64,000 nt of DNA from Camillea tinctor (taxonomy: Eukaryota > Ascomycota > Sordariomycetes > Xylariales > Xylariaceae): assembly GCA_022578605.1 (NCBI GenBank), contig MU394153.1, forward strand, positions 30,634-94,633. Reading direction: 5' to 3'. The position numbers were made by a program, and so were the translations under genes. Of the stretch, positions 35,153 to 45,870 are shown piece by piece (within the stretch, counting starts at the first letter, position 1; each line of letters opens with the position of its first letter). The notes beneath the pieces were generated by a model. The model saw only the letters and a program-made list of their open reading frames with translations, ran no database searches and was not told the origin of the DNA.

Positions 35153-37981
35153 ATGGATGCTAAACTATTGACATTACCGTATCAGTGTTCCATCTGTGGC
35201 AGCAAATTTGGACTTCCGTATGTATACCTATGTACCTCTTCCCTTTTGACATTCGTGGTCTCCAAATCTTAGCTTACCAGCGGTATTAGGGATGCCTTAG
35301 TACAGCACATGGATCTCCATGGAGTGGAAAGGGTATATACCAAAAGACAACGAATCTGCCGTCGCCGGTCTATGCCCCGAGCTATGCAAGCATGTCGGTC
35401 CTGCGCAGCCTCGAAGACAAAATGTGATAACGACCGTCAGTGCAGGCGTTGCAGAATGAAAAATATTTCCTGTATCCGTCCGATTGATATCGAAACCCCA
35501 GATGGCTCCTTTCGCAACCAGCAATCAGTATCGTCAAAAAGTAACATCGAACAGCTCACTGTAGCTACTCCAGGACGTAGTGACTTCAGCCCTTCTGAAC
35601 CAATGGATCAAAGTCGGGATCAAGAGCCCATGGGGGACACATCTGTTCATCCTCAGAAAGATAATATTGGTAAGGCAATTTGTAACTAGTAAAGTCTTTT
35701 ACTTATTATCATATCTTCTAACAGAAAGGAATCATCAACTGCCGACTCCTGCCCCGTCTAACGTATCCTTGGGTGTCATTGATGTTCAAAGGCCGGCAAA
35801 TAGCCCTACCTGGGACATCGACCTTTTACAGGACCATTTCTATTTAGATGCAAACAGTAGCTCTCAAGATACGGACTTTCTCCTCTCGTTACCTAGTATC
35901 ATGTCATATGACGACCTCGACCAAACGGCTCATACGCCGACTGCAATAAGCCCTGTGGTTAAAGAAGAAAAGTCGTTTCTCCTTAAAGAAGCCTTCAGCC
36001 AAGCTACTGGCCGGTGGATACCGGTCGCACGCAACTTCCAGGAAGATGAAGAGAAGAACCTTTCGGAGTCACAGGTTGCTAATATCACAACAGAGAGCCC
36101 CCAGAGATGGAATTTCCAGCTCTTACCAGACGGTTTTCCGTATAATGCTCGTGATCGACTTTTAGTTATGTTAGTAGGAACTTGTAAGTCCGAAAATATT
36201 CGACAAGCTGCCGTTACCTTTCCATCTTGTGAAGCACTAGGCCGATTGTATAGATCATTTCTATCTTGGCACATGCTTCAAGAGGACACATGGATACATG
36301 TACCTACCTTTTCTATCAATAATGCTAGCACTGAGCTGTTAGCCGCCATCATTTCTGGGGGTGCCGTCAGATCCGCAAGTAGCTCTGTTCAAAAGTTTGG
36401 CTTGGCTCTTCACGAGATTATAAAAGAAAAATTACGGGAGACGGTAAGAGTCCTACATATGAATTTTGTATTTCTGGATATATTCTATTTCTATTTATGG
36501 ACTGATCACATATATACCACTTAGTCTCGAAAATCCAATATCATAACCCGGGACTTGCAATTTTTGCAGGCTTATGCATTACAGATCCAAATTGGGTCAT
36601 GGAGCGGTAACAAACGAAAAATGGAGATAGCTGGTGGTGCAGTTGGCAATATTGTCAATGTATGAAACCCACGCTATCAGAAATGGGTGTTATGCCGGTA
36701 GGCGAAATGAAGCTCATAAACCAGCTAACTTATTTTATTCGTAACAACCTAGATTCTCCGCGCTTGTGGTCACTTTAGGCGATTCTCAGTTCCGATGCAG
36801 GCACCGTTGCTCGACGAACCTGGTTTATCACTTGAAACAATCTGGAGGAATTGGGTGGAAAGAGAATCTGTGACAAGGTATGCTTGCGAGTATTTATTTT
36901 GAAACATGCAGTTTACAAACCCTTTAGACTCGTATATCACATTCAGTCCCATTGTAGCCAAGCTGCACTTATGACATCGGTCTCGAGTCCTTTATCTTGC
37001 ACAGAGATTTCTTTACGTCTTCCACAATCGCGGCGCCTTTGGCTTGCTAGTTCCGCAACCGAGTGGAAACAAGTTGTCGAATGCGAGTTTAAAGATCAGA
37101 TCACCCATAGTTCCATTATAGACTGCCTTATGGATTTATCCCAAATTGGCCGCCTTCCGAGCTTCTACGATATAAGACTTGCAAAGTCGGCAGTGCTATA
37201 TAGCCTGTCCATGATGCTTCAAAATTATCGACACTTACATTTAATCACTGCGGAAAGTGGGGAAATAGCTGACCGGGAAGGTATTTTGATGGATGACAGC
37301 CACTATCGTTGGCTCTTCAAGGCATTTGAAAATATTTATCAAATATTAAAAGCGGAGACGGTGAACGCAAAACCACCAGCCTCTATGTTGCTGCTTGTCG
37401 AGCTTCTCTTACTACATCTACACGCTTCAGTTGATCAGATGGAGCTCCTTGCAGGAAAGGAAGGTTATGAAGAAGCCCAAATATCGTATTCAACTCTGCG
37501 ACGACGAGTTGGGACCCCTGAAGCCCGCCGGTCACTCTGGCATGCAGGCCAGGTTTTAAGATGGGCTAGGCTCCTCCCTATTGAGGAGGTGACTGATTTC
37601 CACTGTATGGCAGTATATCATGCTAGCTTATGCTTCTGGGCGTGTGGAGTCATCATGGAAAAGGATTCGAGCAATTCTGAGCACATGTTTCCGGGCGATA
37701 CTAATGCATCTATTGAGGAAACCGTGCTATTAGATGGTGAAGAAACCTTGATAACTCAAGCGTGGATTTCATATAATAATGGCCGCCCAGTTCTTTCCAA
37801 AAATAGGCGCCATGAAGTCGACAAGGAATCTGTTATTCCCATTGAATCGACCAACATTTTGCTCCAGATCTGCATAGATATTGTTCGATGCAAATATCCC
37901 TCTCGGGTTTTGCTGCCACCGACAACAGAGTGTTTATGCAATCTAATGCATGCACTGGCTCATAGCACACGGTCTCAATAA
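35153..37981 (+). CDS. C2H2 plus Zn2Cys6 transcription factor with fungal-specific domain
   Basis: A nuclear regulator with two different zinc modules. Six predicted exons: 35153-35217, 35290-35669, 35725-36443, 36525-36659, 36753-36877 and 36928-37981, totalling 825 residues, all in phase. The C2H2 finger has Cys12, Cys15, His28 and His32 and is split by intron 1; the acceptor TATTAG, not the earlier CCAG, restores the exact C-x2-C-x3-F-x5-L-x2-H-x3-H spacing. The Zn2Cys6 cluster follows with C57, C60, C67, C73, C76 and C83. The remainder is the fungal_trans region (blocks TRDLQFLQAYALQIQIG, ACGHFRRFS, SRRLWLASSATEWK). The ATG lies in a good context (CACCATGG). It may regulate the SDR, methyltransferase and monooxygenase group to its left; this is inferred from position only. 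Confidence 0.85.
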
Positions 37982-38202
37982 AAAGCTTCAAGCAACAGGG
38001 TCTGTCCCTACTTTTAGTTGGAAATGACTTGTGCACCATCCTAGGTCATTTTGTATTTTATATAGCATTAGAAACACAAAAGACGGGAAGTTTCCGTACT
38101 TTGAAGAAGCCAGAACTACAAAGGGTTGGGATCTTGAACACGGTTACATAGGTGGTGATCTAGATATGTCTTGTATATGAGCCTACAAGACACTTATGAA
38201 AT

Positions 38203-38337
38203 TGTTGAAGTAAGTAGTCTATGCGCATCACACCTATATTGTATATAAGACATTACTAGAGGTAGGCGCTTACGGCCTAGTATCTTCTCTCATACAACAA
38301 TATAATACACCTTATGGCAACCTACCTAAAATCAATA
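38203..38337 (+). mobile_element. Solo LTR, TGTTGAA family (135 bp)
   Basis: It runs TGTTGAAGTAAGTAG ... CCTAAAATCAATA and is flanked by a perfect duplication GAAAT (38198-38202 and 38338-38342). It aligns with the reverse complement of 31337-31483. This copy ends in TA. It carries TATATAAG and the near-palindrome TAGGCGCTTACGGCCTA. Confidence 0.8.
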
Positions 38338-38494
38338 GAAATGGTTTCAAGAAGGGTGTATTTAATAAAATTGTTAAAGGCCGTCTCTCGGTCATAAAAG
38401 GACCTAGACTTCATATAGAATAATTTGATTGGTCGTTACTGTGCTCTTTTGGTACTTAGAAAATATTCTTAAGCCCGTTCTTCTGCGAACTGCT

Positions 38495-38576
38495 GCTACT
38501 GGTAGGCCCCTTAGGGGCCTACTATGTCCCCTTCATAACATATACATCTTATGGCAACCTACGTAAAGTCAACAAT
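38495..38576 (+). repeat. Degenerate copy of the TGTTGAA LTR 3' part
   Basis: GGTAGGCCCCTTAGGGGCC followed by CATCTTATGGCAACCTACG and AAGTCAACA matches the second half of the solo LTRs at 31337 and 38203. The first half is unclear and no target duplication was found. It contains a long palindrome (GTAGGCCCC / GGGGCCTAC). Confidence 0.55.
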
Positions 38577-39647
38577 ATCTAGGCATAAATGTTATCCCGA
38601 CTGGTCCATGCGGAGATCCCGAGGTTCAATCGCTGGCAGAAAACCCCATGAAGAATCTGGAAGAATAAATAGTATCCCACAATACGTTAGTATAAACCCT
38701 GTATACATCATAGATCTGTTAGTATGATGGTTTCTGCGTATATCACAGATTATGCTAGGTTTTATTTAGCTGGCGCTAACTCTCAGTAGCTATATTAGAA
38801 TAAATAAAATGGTTCCATATTTCTATTATAATGACAGTTGTAGTTTTAATTATAAACTCCTCGCACAACAACATAGGCTTATCATGAAAATCGAATACTG
38901 CGTGAATCATAATATACTTCAGTTAGTTTCTGATCACTCAGTTGAGCGAGAAAACAATGTGAAACGGTACTGCTATGAGGACCTTAGCAATAAATGTGTA
39001 ACCACAAAAGTATTGAACCTCATAGTCCAGTAGCAGATACATAGAAAAAACTTTATCCTTACGGGTCTAATATGGCGTACAGTTATCCATCGATATGCAG
39101 CCCTTATTTTAATATAGTCACATACATATTCTCATCAGGTGATTACCACGCATCTCGCGTTGAATAGTCTCGGCACTACAGACGGATGACATGACGTAAG
39201 CTCTGAGGAAATAGAGATATTCCATGAGAGGCTACAGTATAGCTAGTACATAAATCCTTTCTGGTTGTTAGGTCCATAGGCATTCATTAGCAGGACCCCT
39301 CCACCCTCCCGGCTTAGGGTAGAAGAACGATGGCCAATTACCCATAATAGTTCCTAGATATCTATATCTAGAATGGCCTCCACATTCCGGGGTTGTCATG
39401 GAGAAGCCGACACAAAATTTCGGCATATACGCTGGTCAGCTGATGCATAACCTGTTTTGCCAATCGTAAGTAATGTAACATTAATACTAAGATAAATGAA
39501 GCCACTGACGATATTGGCTTTATTATAAATGATACCAACGCTCTCTTCGTTTCTTTTTTCTCCTTTCAGGCAATTATAATCTCTAAGACCTTCATGCTGG
39601 CTACTCCATAATATCTTATATCTGAAACTACATATCTCGCTGGCATC

Positions 39648-40133
39648 ATGTCCGTCAAGGTCGACGCGATCAAATTCTTGGATTACATACGCGCCTTCAA
39701 CAACCAAGATTACCCAAACCAGCACGAATTTTATCACGACGAAGTTGAATTATGTCTTCCAGATCCGACTGTTGGAACCTTGAAAGGCAAATCTGCTATC
39801 ACCAAGCATTACACAATGATCCACAATGACGCTGAAGAGGCCGTCATTCCTATAATTGTTCTCAGCGACCGTGGAAAAATATTTCTTTTGATGGAGACGT
39901 ACTTCAAATTCAAGAGAGAGATCGAACATTCAGTGCTTAATCACCATGTGTATCCAGGAGACGTTCTGAAGCTCACCTCCTGTGCAATATACGATATTAA
40001 CGATGAGGGCAAGATGCGCCGCATCACCTGTTACAAGGTTGAAGACAAAATCTTGGGGGATGTTAGCATGAAAGATGCCATAAAGGACAGCGAAACTCGG
40101 GCAGATCCAGATTTGAGACTTTTCAACTACTAA
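39648..40133 (+). CDS. SnoaL/NTF2-like small protein
   Basis: A 161-residue, intronless protein with the alpha+beta profile of the NTF2-like superfamily. It opens with a helix (KFLDYIRAFNNQDYPNQHEFYHDEVEL), then alternating strands with TLKGKSAITKHY, and a terminal sheet (KLTSCAIYDINDEGKMRRITCYK). In fungi such SnoaL-like proteins are often cyclases, hydratases or accessory proteins of natural-product pathways, but many have no known role and I cannot assign a reaction. It has no signal peptide. The ATG at 39648 is the first in frame. The stop codon TAA (40131-40133) is also the first three bases of the target duplication of a solo LTR, so the gene ends directly on an insertion. Confidence 0.75.
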   Translation: MSVKVDAIKFLDYIRAFNNQDYPNQHEFYHDEVELCLPDPTVGTLKGKSAITKHYTMIHNDAEEAVIPIIVLSDRGKIFLLMETYFKFKREIEHSVLNHHVYPGDVLKLTSCAIYDINDEGKMRRITCYKVEDKILGDVSMKDAIKDSETRADPDLRLFNY

Positions 40134-40135
40134 TG

Positions 40136-40322
40136 TGTCGCATATGAGAGCATTGTCATGGGTTTAGGTACACATGGGGGGACCTTGTGATCTTGGTATC
40201 TCCGATAGCAGAGCTCCTCTATTCTGTGTATACAAGGGAGCTCGTCTCCCCTCCGCTTTGCAGATCGATAGTTGAAGAATCAATCTCTTATGTGCCTCTA
40301 AACTGAACTCGTATATAAAATA
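40136..40322 (+). mobile_element. Solo LTR, TGTCGC...ATA family (187 bp), on a stop codon
   Basis: It runs TGTCGCATATGAGAGC ... GTATATAAAATA and is flanked by a perfect duplication TAATG (40131-40135 and 40323-40327). It aligns with 41411-41610 and with the reverse complement of 29478-29677 (shared AATCTCTTATGTGCCTC). It carries TGTATACAAGGGAGCTCG, equivalent to the TATA-plus-hairpin core of the other copies. The left duplication contains the SnoaL-like stop codon. Confidence 0.85.
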
Positions 40323-40327
40323 TAATG

Positions 40328-41237
40328 CTAATGGTCTATCAAAACGACAGTGTATTAGAGAGAAAGTATGTAGATTGTGAGGCATTCTGGAGTTGACGAG
40401 ATGGGTCCACAATACGGGCATCATATTTGATATTTACTATCTGACACCAAGATAGTAGCAGAATGATGAGTGGTCGTTTCCATTACTAATAGTATTCCAA
40501 TGGTGGTATAACGACTCGTTGTCTAGTTGCATTACTACCTAGGTATGTGGAACCAGAAATTCTAAAGAATTTTGGTCGGCAAATGCTAGTATCTATTGGG
40601 CTGCCAACTAAATAATATGAGATCTATAGCGGTCAGTGCTCGCTCTTAGAAAACTTGGCATAAAGCTTCTATATATAGAGCTTTTTTCTCCCATTCCTAA
40701 GAGTTTAGGATACAGGGCTATCTGGTCTACTTGTTCCCCTTATTATATTTCTAGCGGTCACTGATATTGTCCTTACGGACCATACAAGAATACGAACATA
40801 GATAAAGAAGTTTTTCTGTTAGCTGTTGGAACATAGGGTTATCATCTTGCTCTATAGTCTTATACTACCTACTGCGTACACGTATAATTGAATTCTTGCT
40901 TATTCACGAACTCTGCTGGATCGGTATGTTGAATTGTGGGTATAAGGTCGTTAGTTCAGTGTTCATCTGTCCCTAGATTATGAAACAATAGAAAGAATTG
41001 TATTTTATAGACTTGTAGCTGCAGAAATCCCTTATATCGATATATGAAATATTTTTTTTGATCACATGCTTTAGTATAACACTGGATAAACTTTGCCGTG
41101 ATTCCCACATTGGTATCATACCAATACTACAGGTATTAATATTAATCATTATAACATCACGCGTCAGCATCTGGCTGGGACCAATAAACAGAGTAACCTC
41201 GTAAGTACAATGTAGTGCCAATGTGGCCTCAAATATA
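40328..41237. other. Intergenic region between two solo LTRs
   Basis: Nothing gene-like was found between the solo LTR at 40136 and the ATP-grasp pseudogene. The two LTRs on either side carry different target duplications, so this is host sequence and not the interior of one element. Confidence 0.45.
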
Positions 41238-42793
41238 TTACTTGGGTTCCAGAGTTCGCAGAGTCCTCAAAGTGCTCGAGGTTGTTAGAATATTTCCCAC
41301 TAGCTTGGGGAAGTCCCACCCTAAAGCATTCGGAGCCATCAAGGTCAGACTCGCTTAGTTATCTCAGCCAGGCCGTCCAGGACCGGTCATGTTCTGTGAT
41401 ATTGCATATATGTCGCGTATGAGGGCATTCCCAGGAGCATAGGTACGCACATGGGGTGATCACGTGACCTAGAGATCATGGCACCCTGGAGCGTAAGCTC
41501 CACTATTTAGTGTATATAAGGGGGCTCGTCCCCCTTCTGCTTCGCAGATCTATAGTTTACAATTCAATCTCTTATGTGCCTCCAAACCATACACGTATAT
41601 AAAAGCGATAATATATGAAATGGGACGAAACGAGTAGAATAGGGAATATAGGAGGAGGTTATGACATACTGGTTTCATATTAACATAAAAAATCGCAAAG
41701 TCAGATGAAAATGAGTCTTCAAAACGGCGAATATCAATCTGAATTGGTGCTGTCGTGCCAAGGAATTCCGCTACTCTTTCGCACTCTCTCTTTTAGCTTT
41801 TGAATAAATCGGATCTCTCTCGTCGTCGGTAACAACTCTGGAGTTAGCCGTAACAGCCACGACTCTGTTGTACGGGGCTATGCCTTCTTGATGATTAAAA
41901 CGTGATACCACCGGGAGAGACATGTATCCGCTGTTCCCCATTGTTGGTGGCATGACGGTCACAGTTTCTTCTTCTCCTTTGAGAAATTCTTCAACCATAA
42001 CGACTCCTACTTCATCACGTAGTGCTCTTACATGGGCCAAAAGCTGCTCCGGAGAATAGCTAACCTTGACGCCATAGCTACCCTGGCCTCAGGCAGGCTT
42101 AGATACAACCGGGTAAGAAATGTCCTTAATTCAGCCAAAAGTTGTGGATGCTGAGATAGGCCATGATTGAAGTAGAGTGAAACAACCATCACTTCGCAAT
42201 ATATTGTTTACATAGTCCTTATCGTCGTATCTCTCAACAATCCGTGGCCCTTGACCAACCACATGCACTGTCTTGGAAGTCACCAATCGTCTCCGATGTC
42301 TGTAGGGGGTGCGATGTGAAAAGTATAGTATTTGCCCATATATGTGTAGCACCTTTGTTCAAAGCGTGCAGAATTCCTTCTTCAGTATCCGGGAAGGTCC
42401 ATCCATTTAATTCAGCAGGATTCGGCTCCTGAAAAGGGGTGAGGGCAGTAATACTCTTTATCTTGCACAAGTTAAAAGCGATTTCTGCTCCTGAATCTTG
42501 ATAGCCTATTGAGGTACGTAAGCTCAGTATGTTCAACATCGAACTTGATCGATGACGGCTGACCGACCTCCCGGTTTCCGAGGCTTTTTAGTGCCATTAA
42601 TAACGGGGGGTTGAAGCGCTTGATATAGGATAGCAGCATAAGCAATTAGCTGTAGAGTCGAATTAGAATACATTCTTGTAATATGTGTAATCAACGAGGG
42701 GGGTAATTTTTGTTTAGTTCGGGATGTTTCACGCAGCAGGTATCGACTAAACAACATGCTGAAATCAGTCCCCATGCAAGAGAAAAAAAGCAT
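41238..42793 (-). pseudogene. ATP-grasp ligase-like pseudogene with a solo LTR in its last intron
   Basis: Minus-strand remnant of a fungal ATP-grasp protein. Recognisable blocks in order: SIGYQDSGAEIAF, WTFPDTEEGILHALNKGA, TILFTSHPLQTS, VVGQGPRIVERYDDKDYVN, YPVVSKPA, GQGSYGVKVSY, MVEEFLKGEEETVTVMPPT, RFNHQEGIAPYN, IFYVNMKP, NMTGPGRPG and TLMAPNALGWDFPKLV. Frameshifts occur near 42280 and near 41775, with a frame change near 42540. In-frame stops of the kind made by C-to-T change sit before IKDISYP, after SKPA, and twice in the last exon (PG*DN*ASL). The last intron (41394-41669) holds the LTR at 41411-41610; subtracting LTR and duplication leaves 71 bp. The 5' limit is uncertain. The family call rests on the nucleotide-binding and NxN-type C-terminal blocks. 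Confidence 0.75.
41411..41610 (+). mobile_element. Solo LTR, TGTCGC...GCGATA family (200 bp), inside a pseudogene intron
   Basis: It runs TGTCGCGTATGAGGGC ... TATATAAAAGCGATA and is flanked by a perfect duplication ATATA (41406-41410 and 41611-41615). It contains GTATATAAGGGGGCTCG followed by TCCCCC, a TATA box with an immediate hairpin. It is antisense to the ATP-grasp pseudogene and lies wholly within its last intron. Confidence 0.85.
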
Positions 42794-43628
42794 TCATGGA
42801 AGAAGTGAATTATGAACTGATTATTCATCAAAAATATCAATTCAATATTCGAATCGCTCTGAGATGGCCCATATACGTTAGTGGTATATTGAGGGATTTG
42901 GATTTTTCCCTTTAGTCCAAAGCTTGAGGCTTTTTATAATAGCGCGGTCAGAAAAACTAAGCGCAAAGTAGATCTATCAATCAAACCATTACTCTAATCA
43001 TATACCTGTCAGGTAGTTAACTGCCTACTTTGAAGGCTCTACGTTATACCCTGAGGTCAATATCCGCGGAATATGTAATACATCAATCCCTCGATTTACC
43101 AGTCGCAACCAGCCTAGTACGAGTACTTCGTAAATATCAAAGATGGGTACCTGGCTACAAGCTGAATTTCTGATGGCGGTGGCCCCGGTGATTTCAATAC
43201 TGGATAGCGCAGAAGCCATCTCCACCCAGCTTCTGGCCGGTGATACCAACGTATAGTAAGCAACAGAGGCTGATGTGGTTGAAAAATGTCCCCAATAGGA
43301 GGTAAAGAAAATCCCTCCGTTCAATCCCTTATCATACACCACTATCCCGTCGTGAGCTTAGCTTCAAAATCACACCTTCAAGGTTTCTTACTCTTACTCT
43401 TCTCACGCCTCTTGTTGGCAGGTTGGGTAGGGTTTCCCCACATACCCACAATATTTCCTGCAGTGCCATATATATGAGCTAATTGTCAAAGGACAATCAG
43501 CATTTGCTTTTGTCTGCAACAGTACAAGCGTAGTTGACAGCAGGTCTATATTATTTACAGTATTGCTTGCATCCTTTAGAATTCTGGCATCTCTAAGCCT
43601 TTCATTCTCACAATATAATTATTTCTCA
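42794..43628. other. Intergenic region upstream of the second HET gene
   Basis: It contains micro-LTR copy D (43459-43521). A 105-codon minus frame at 43025-43342 has no recognisable motif and I do not call it. Confidence 0.4.
43459..43521 (+). mobile_element. Micro-LTR, degenerate copy D (63 bp)
   Basis: It contains GCCATATATATGAGCTAATTG, GACAATCAGCATTTGC and TTTTGTCTGCAACA, aligning with copies B, E and F. The 5' end is altered (TGCAGTGCC) and the flanks (TTTCC, GTACA) do not match, so the left boundary is uncertain. It lies 107 bp upstream of the HET gene ATG at 43629. Confidence 0.55.
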
Positions 43629-45870
43629 ATGGCCTTCGAATGCGACCCCTGTGCTAAGTTGTCAATCGGCCGCCTAGTCGAGCTAGCCAGGCTTGCTGAT
43701 CAGCAACTTGATAACTTGGAGTATAGCAGCCCAAAAAGGGGATACTATCAACACCATAGATGCCTGAAAGATCTGGAGCTGTCCGCCGAGAAGGGTTGCA
43801 ACTTCTGCCAGTTGATGTTAGAAAGCATCAAAAACTTTACCCAGTCAAGCGGTATCTACGCAACAAGCCCCGTACTGTGGAATGGCCCATCTTATTGTGC
43901 CGACGATTCTCTATATGCTCTAGCTAAAAGCTCACTGGAGTCAGACATCAAACTGTGCATCTGGGCTTCGCATGTTTTTGACTGGGACCCGCTTGATCTG
44001 GTTCGCGTTTTCGACCTCATTATCGTTCAGGTAGGTCCTACGGGGGACCCGATGTCTCTCCCTGGTGACGATGAATTTATAAGACCTATAGCATTTGTCT
44101 TGAAAACTAATCGAGGCATGTTGACTAACTACTCAGAACAAGTAAGGCCGCTAAGAAAATCGCAGACAAACCGATATATTTGGGGAATTACCGAATTGGG
44201 CGCTTTGACCTAGAACCTAATTTGAGCGCAGAAGGGAAATGTGCTATTGCTAAGGAATGGCTTGAATCTTGCCAGAAACAGCATTCGACGTGCCCCCAGA
44301 GACTTCTTCCCGTGCTTCCTACCAGGGTCATAGACGTTGCCCCAACTAAAGAGCTGCATGGTGCGGTTTTGGTAAATGCGCAAGGGCGAAAAGGCGAGTA
44401 TGTTGCGCTAAGCCATTGCTGGGGTGGCCCAATCACGCCAGTCCTAGATGCTACCACATTGGGGCATTTCCAGATAAATATCCCTTATGATGCACTGCCC
44501 TCGAATTTTCAAGATGCCATCACAATTACACGTGGGCTAGGCATCCGCTACTTGTGGATTGACTCGCTATGCATTTTGCAGGATTCGAAAGGGGACTGGG
44601 AGAGGGAGTCTAAGATGATGGGATTGATTTATAGAAACTCAACGGTTACAATTTATGGGTCTGCGTCACGAAAGAGCACAGACGGTATACTCAGGAATAA
44701 GCCGTTTTATCAAGGACCTCGTCCCCTTTATATGAGGATTGCTTCCGGACAGTCCCATCTCGATGGAGTCAAAATCAACATAAATATTACGAATGAAGAG
44801 AATCTTTCAATTCAGGCCCTTTGGCATCACGAGGATGGACACTTCAGGAGTCAGCTCTACCCCCACGCCAGATATTGTACGGCAATAGAGGGTTATTTTG
44901 GAAATGTCCACAGGGATTTCAATGCGCTGAAGGGTTACCGTCCGGAGGACCTCGCAATCCCACCGGGAAATACAGTGCTGTAACCTCTGCCCTACTTCAA
45001 GGCCTTCAGGTCGATATAGATTCACGCATCGATACAAAAACTACGCGCGACGATTACTACCGGCTCGTCATGATTTACTCCCGTCGGAGCCTGACCATGC
45101 GGGATGACAAGCTGCCGGCCTTCTCTGGGTTAGCGCAGAGCCTACACCCTACTTTCGGGGGCGAATACATTGCTGGGCTATGGACTGCCGACTTGAATCA
45201 TGGACTTACATGGCGCTCATTGCACTCTACTTGCCAACATATATCCACTTATCGAGCTCCTTCATGGTCTTGGGCTGTGACGGATGAAGAAGTTCTTTAC
45301 CCTTCACGTCCCTGTCGAATCAGCCCTTTGGACTTAAGGCTAATGGAGTTTGATATAAGAACTCGCGACCCTAGTAATCCTTACGGTGAAGTAACATATG
45401 GTGAACTCATCGTTAGTGGCCGCATTATTCGGCTAGTTAGGAGTTTCCAAACTATTGACATGCTCCCAAACGATGATTGCAGGGGCTCTGTGATGTACGA
45501 CGACGTCGAAATAGAAGGGCAGTCTATCGATGGAAATAGGCAAAGTCTATTCAGAGTCCTTAGCAGTGATAATAGTGAAGATGACTACCTCATATCAATT
45601 AGTAGTCCAGAGTATAACATAAAGAGCTGGAAAGTTGATTCTAACCTCACATCTTCTAAAGATTACCTCCTACTTCTAATCAACTTCGGGGGTCTAGAGG
45701 ATGACAACAAAGGGGACACATTATTTACTGCTGCAGACTTCTTAGCATTGGGTCTTTTGAAGAGTACAGATGGTGTCCCTACTTACGAGAGGGTAGGCTT
45801 TGCTTACCTCGATAATAAGAATACAGACTGGATACGCCGCTGGAAAACAGAGACACTCAGGCTTATATAA
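43629..45870 (+). pseudogene. HET-domain gene with a predicted GC-AG intron and one frameshift
   Basis: A HET-family incompatibility-type protein. Exon 1 (43629-44115) carries the Cys motifs CDPC and CNFC. A 50-bp intron 44116-44165 is needed to join KTNR to KPIYLGNYRIGR; it starts GCATGT and ends CGCAG, so it would be a GC-AG intron. The HET core is intact: YVALSHCWGG, RYLWIDSLCILQD, then SRGWTLQES. Near 44816-44821 one base is missing between the frame ending ENLSIQA and the frame of ASRGWTLQE. No intron explains this, so the frame stops at 44981-44983. After the shift the frame is open to 45870. With that break the protein would end after the core. It could be a sequencing error, so pseudogene status is probable and not certain. 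Confidence 0.7.

Larger units (their letters stand above)
37982..39647. other. Intergenic region with LTR copies
   Basis: It contains a complete solo LTR (38203-38337) and a degenerate relative (about 38495-38576). Nothing else is gene-like. Confidence 0.45.

Noticed and set aside
40136..41610. The two similar plus-strand repeats could be the paired LTRs of one 1.5 kb element
   Set aside because: Each has its own, different 5-bp duplication, so they are separate solo insertions. Part of the ATP-grasp pseudogene lies just left of the second copy.
43025..43342. 105-codon minus-strand frame
   Set aside because: No recognisable domain and no exon chain; it cannot be told from chance.
44769..44816. 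An intron to explain the frame change in the second HET gene
   Set aside because: The only candidate donor (GTCAAA) is weak and its phase does not restore the frame; a one-base loss fits better.
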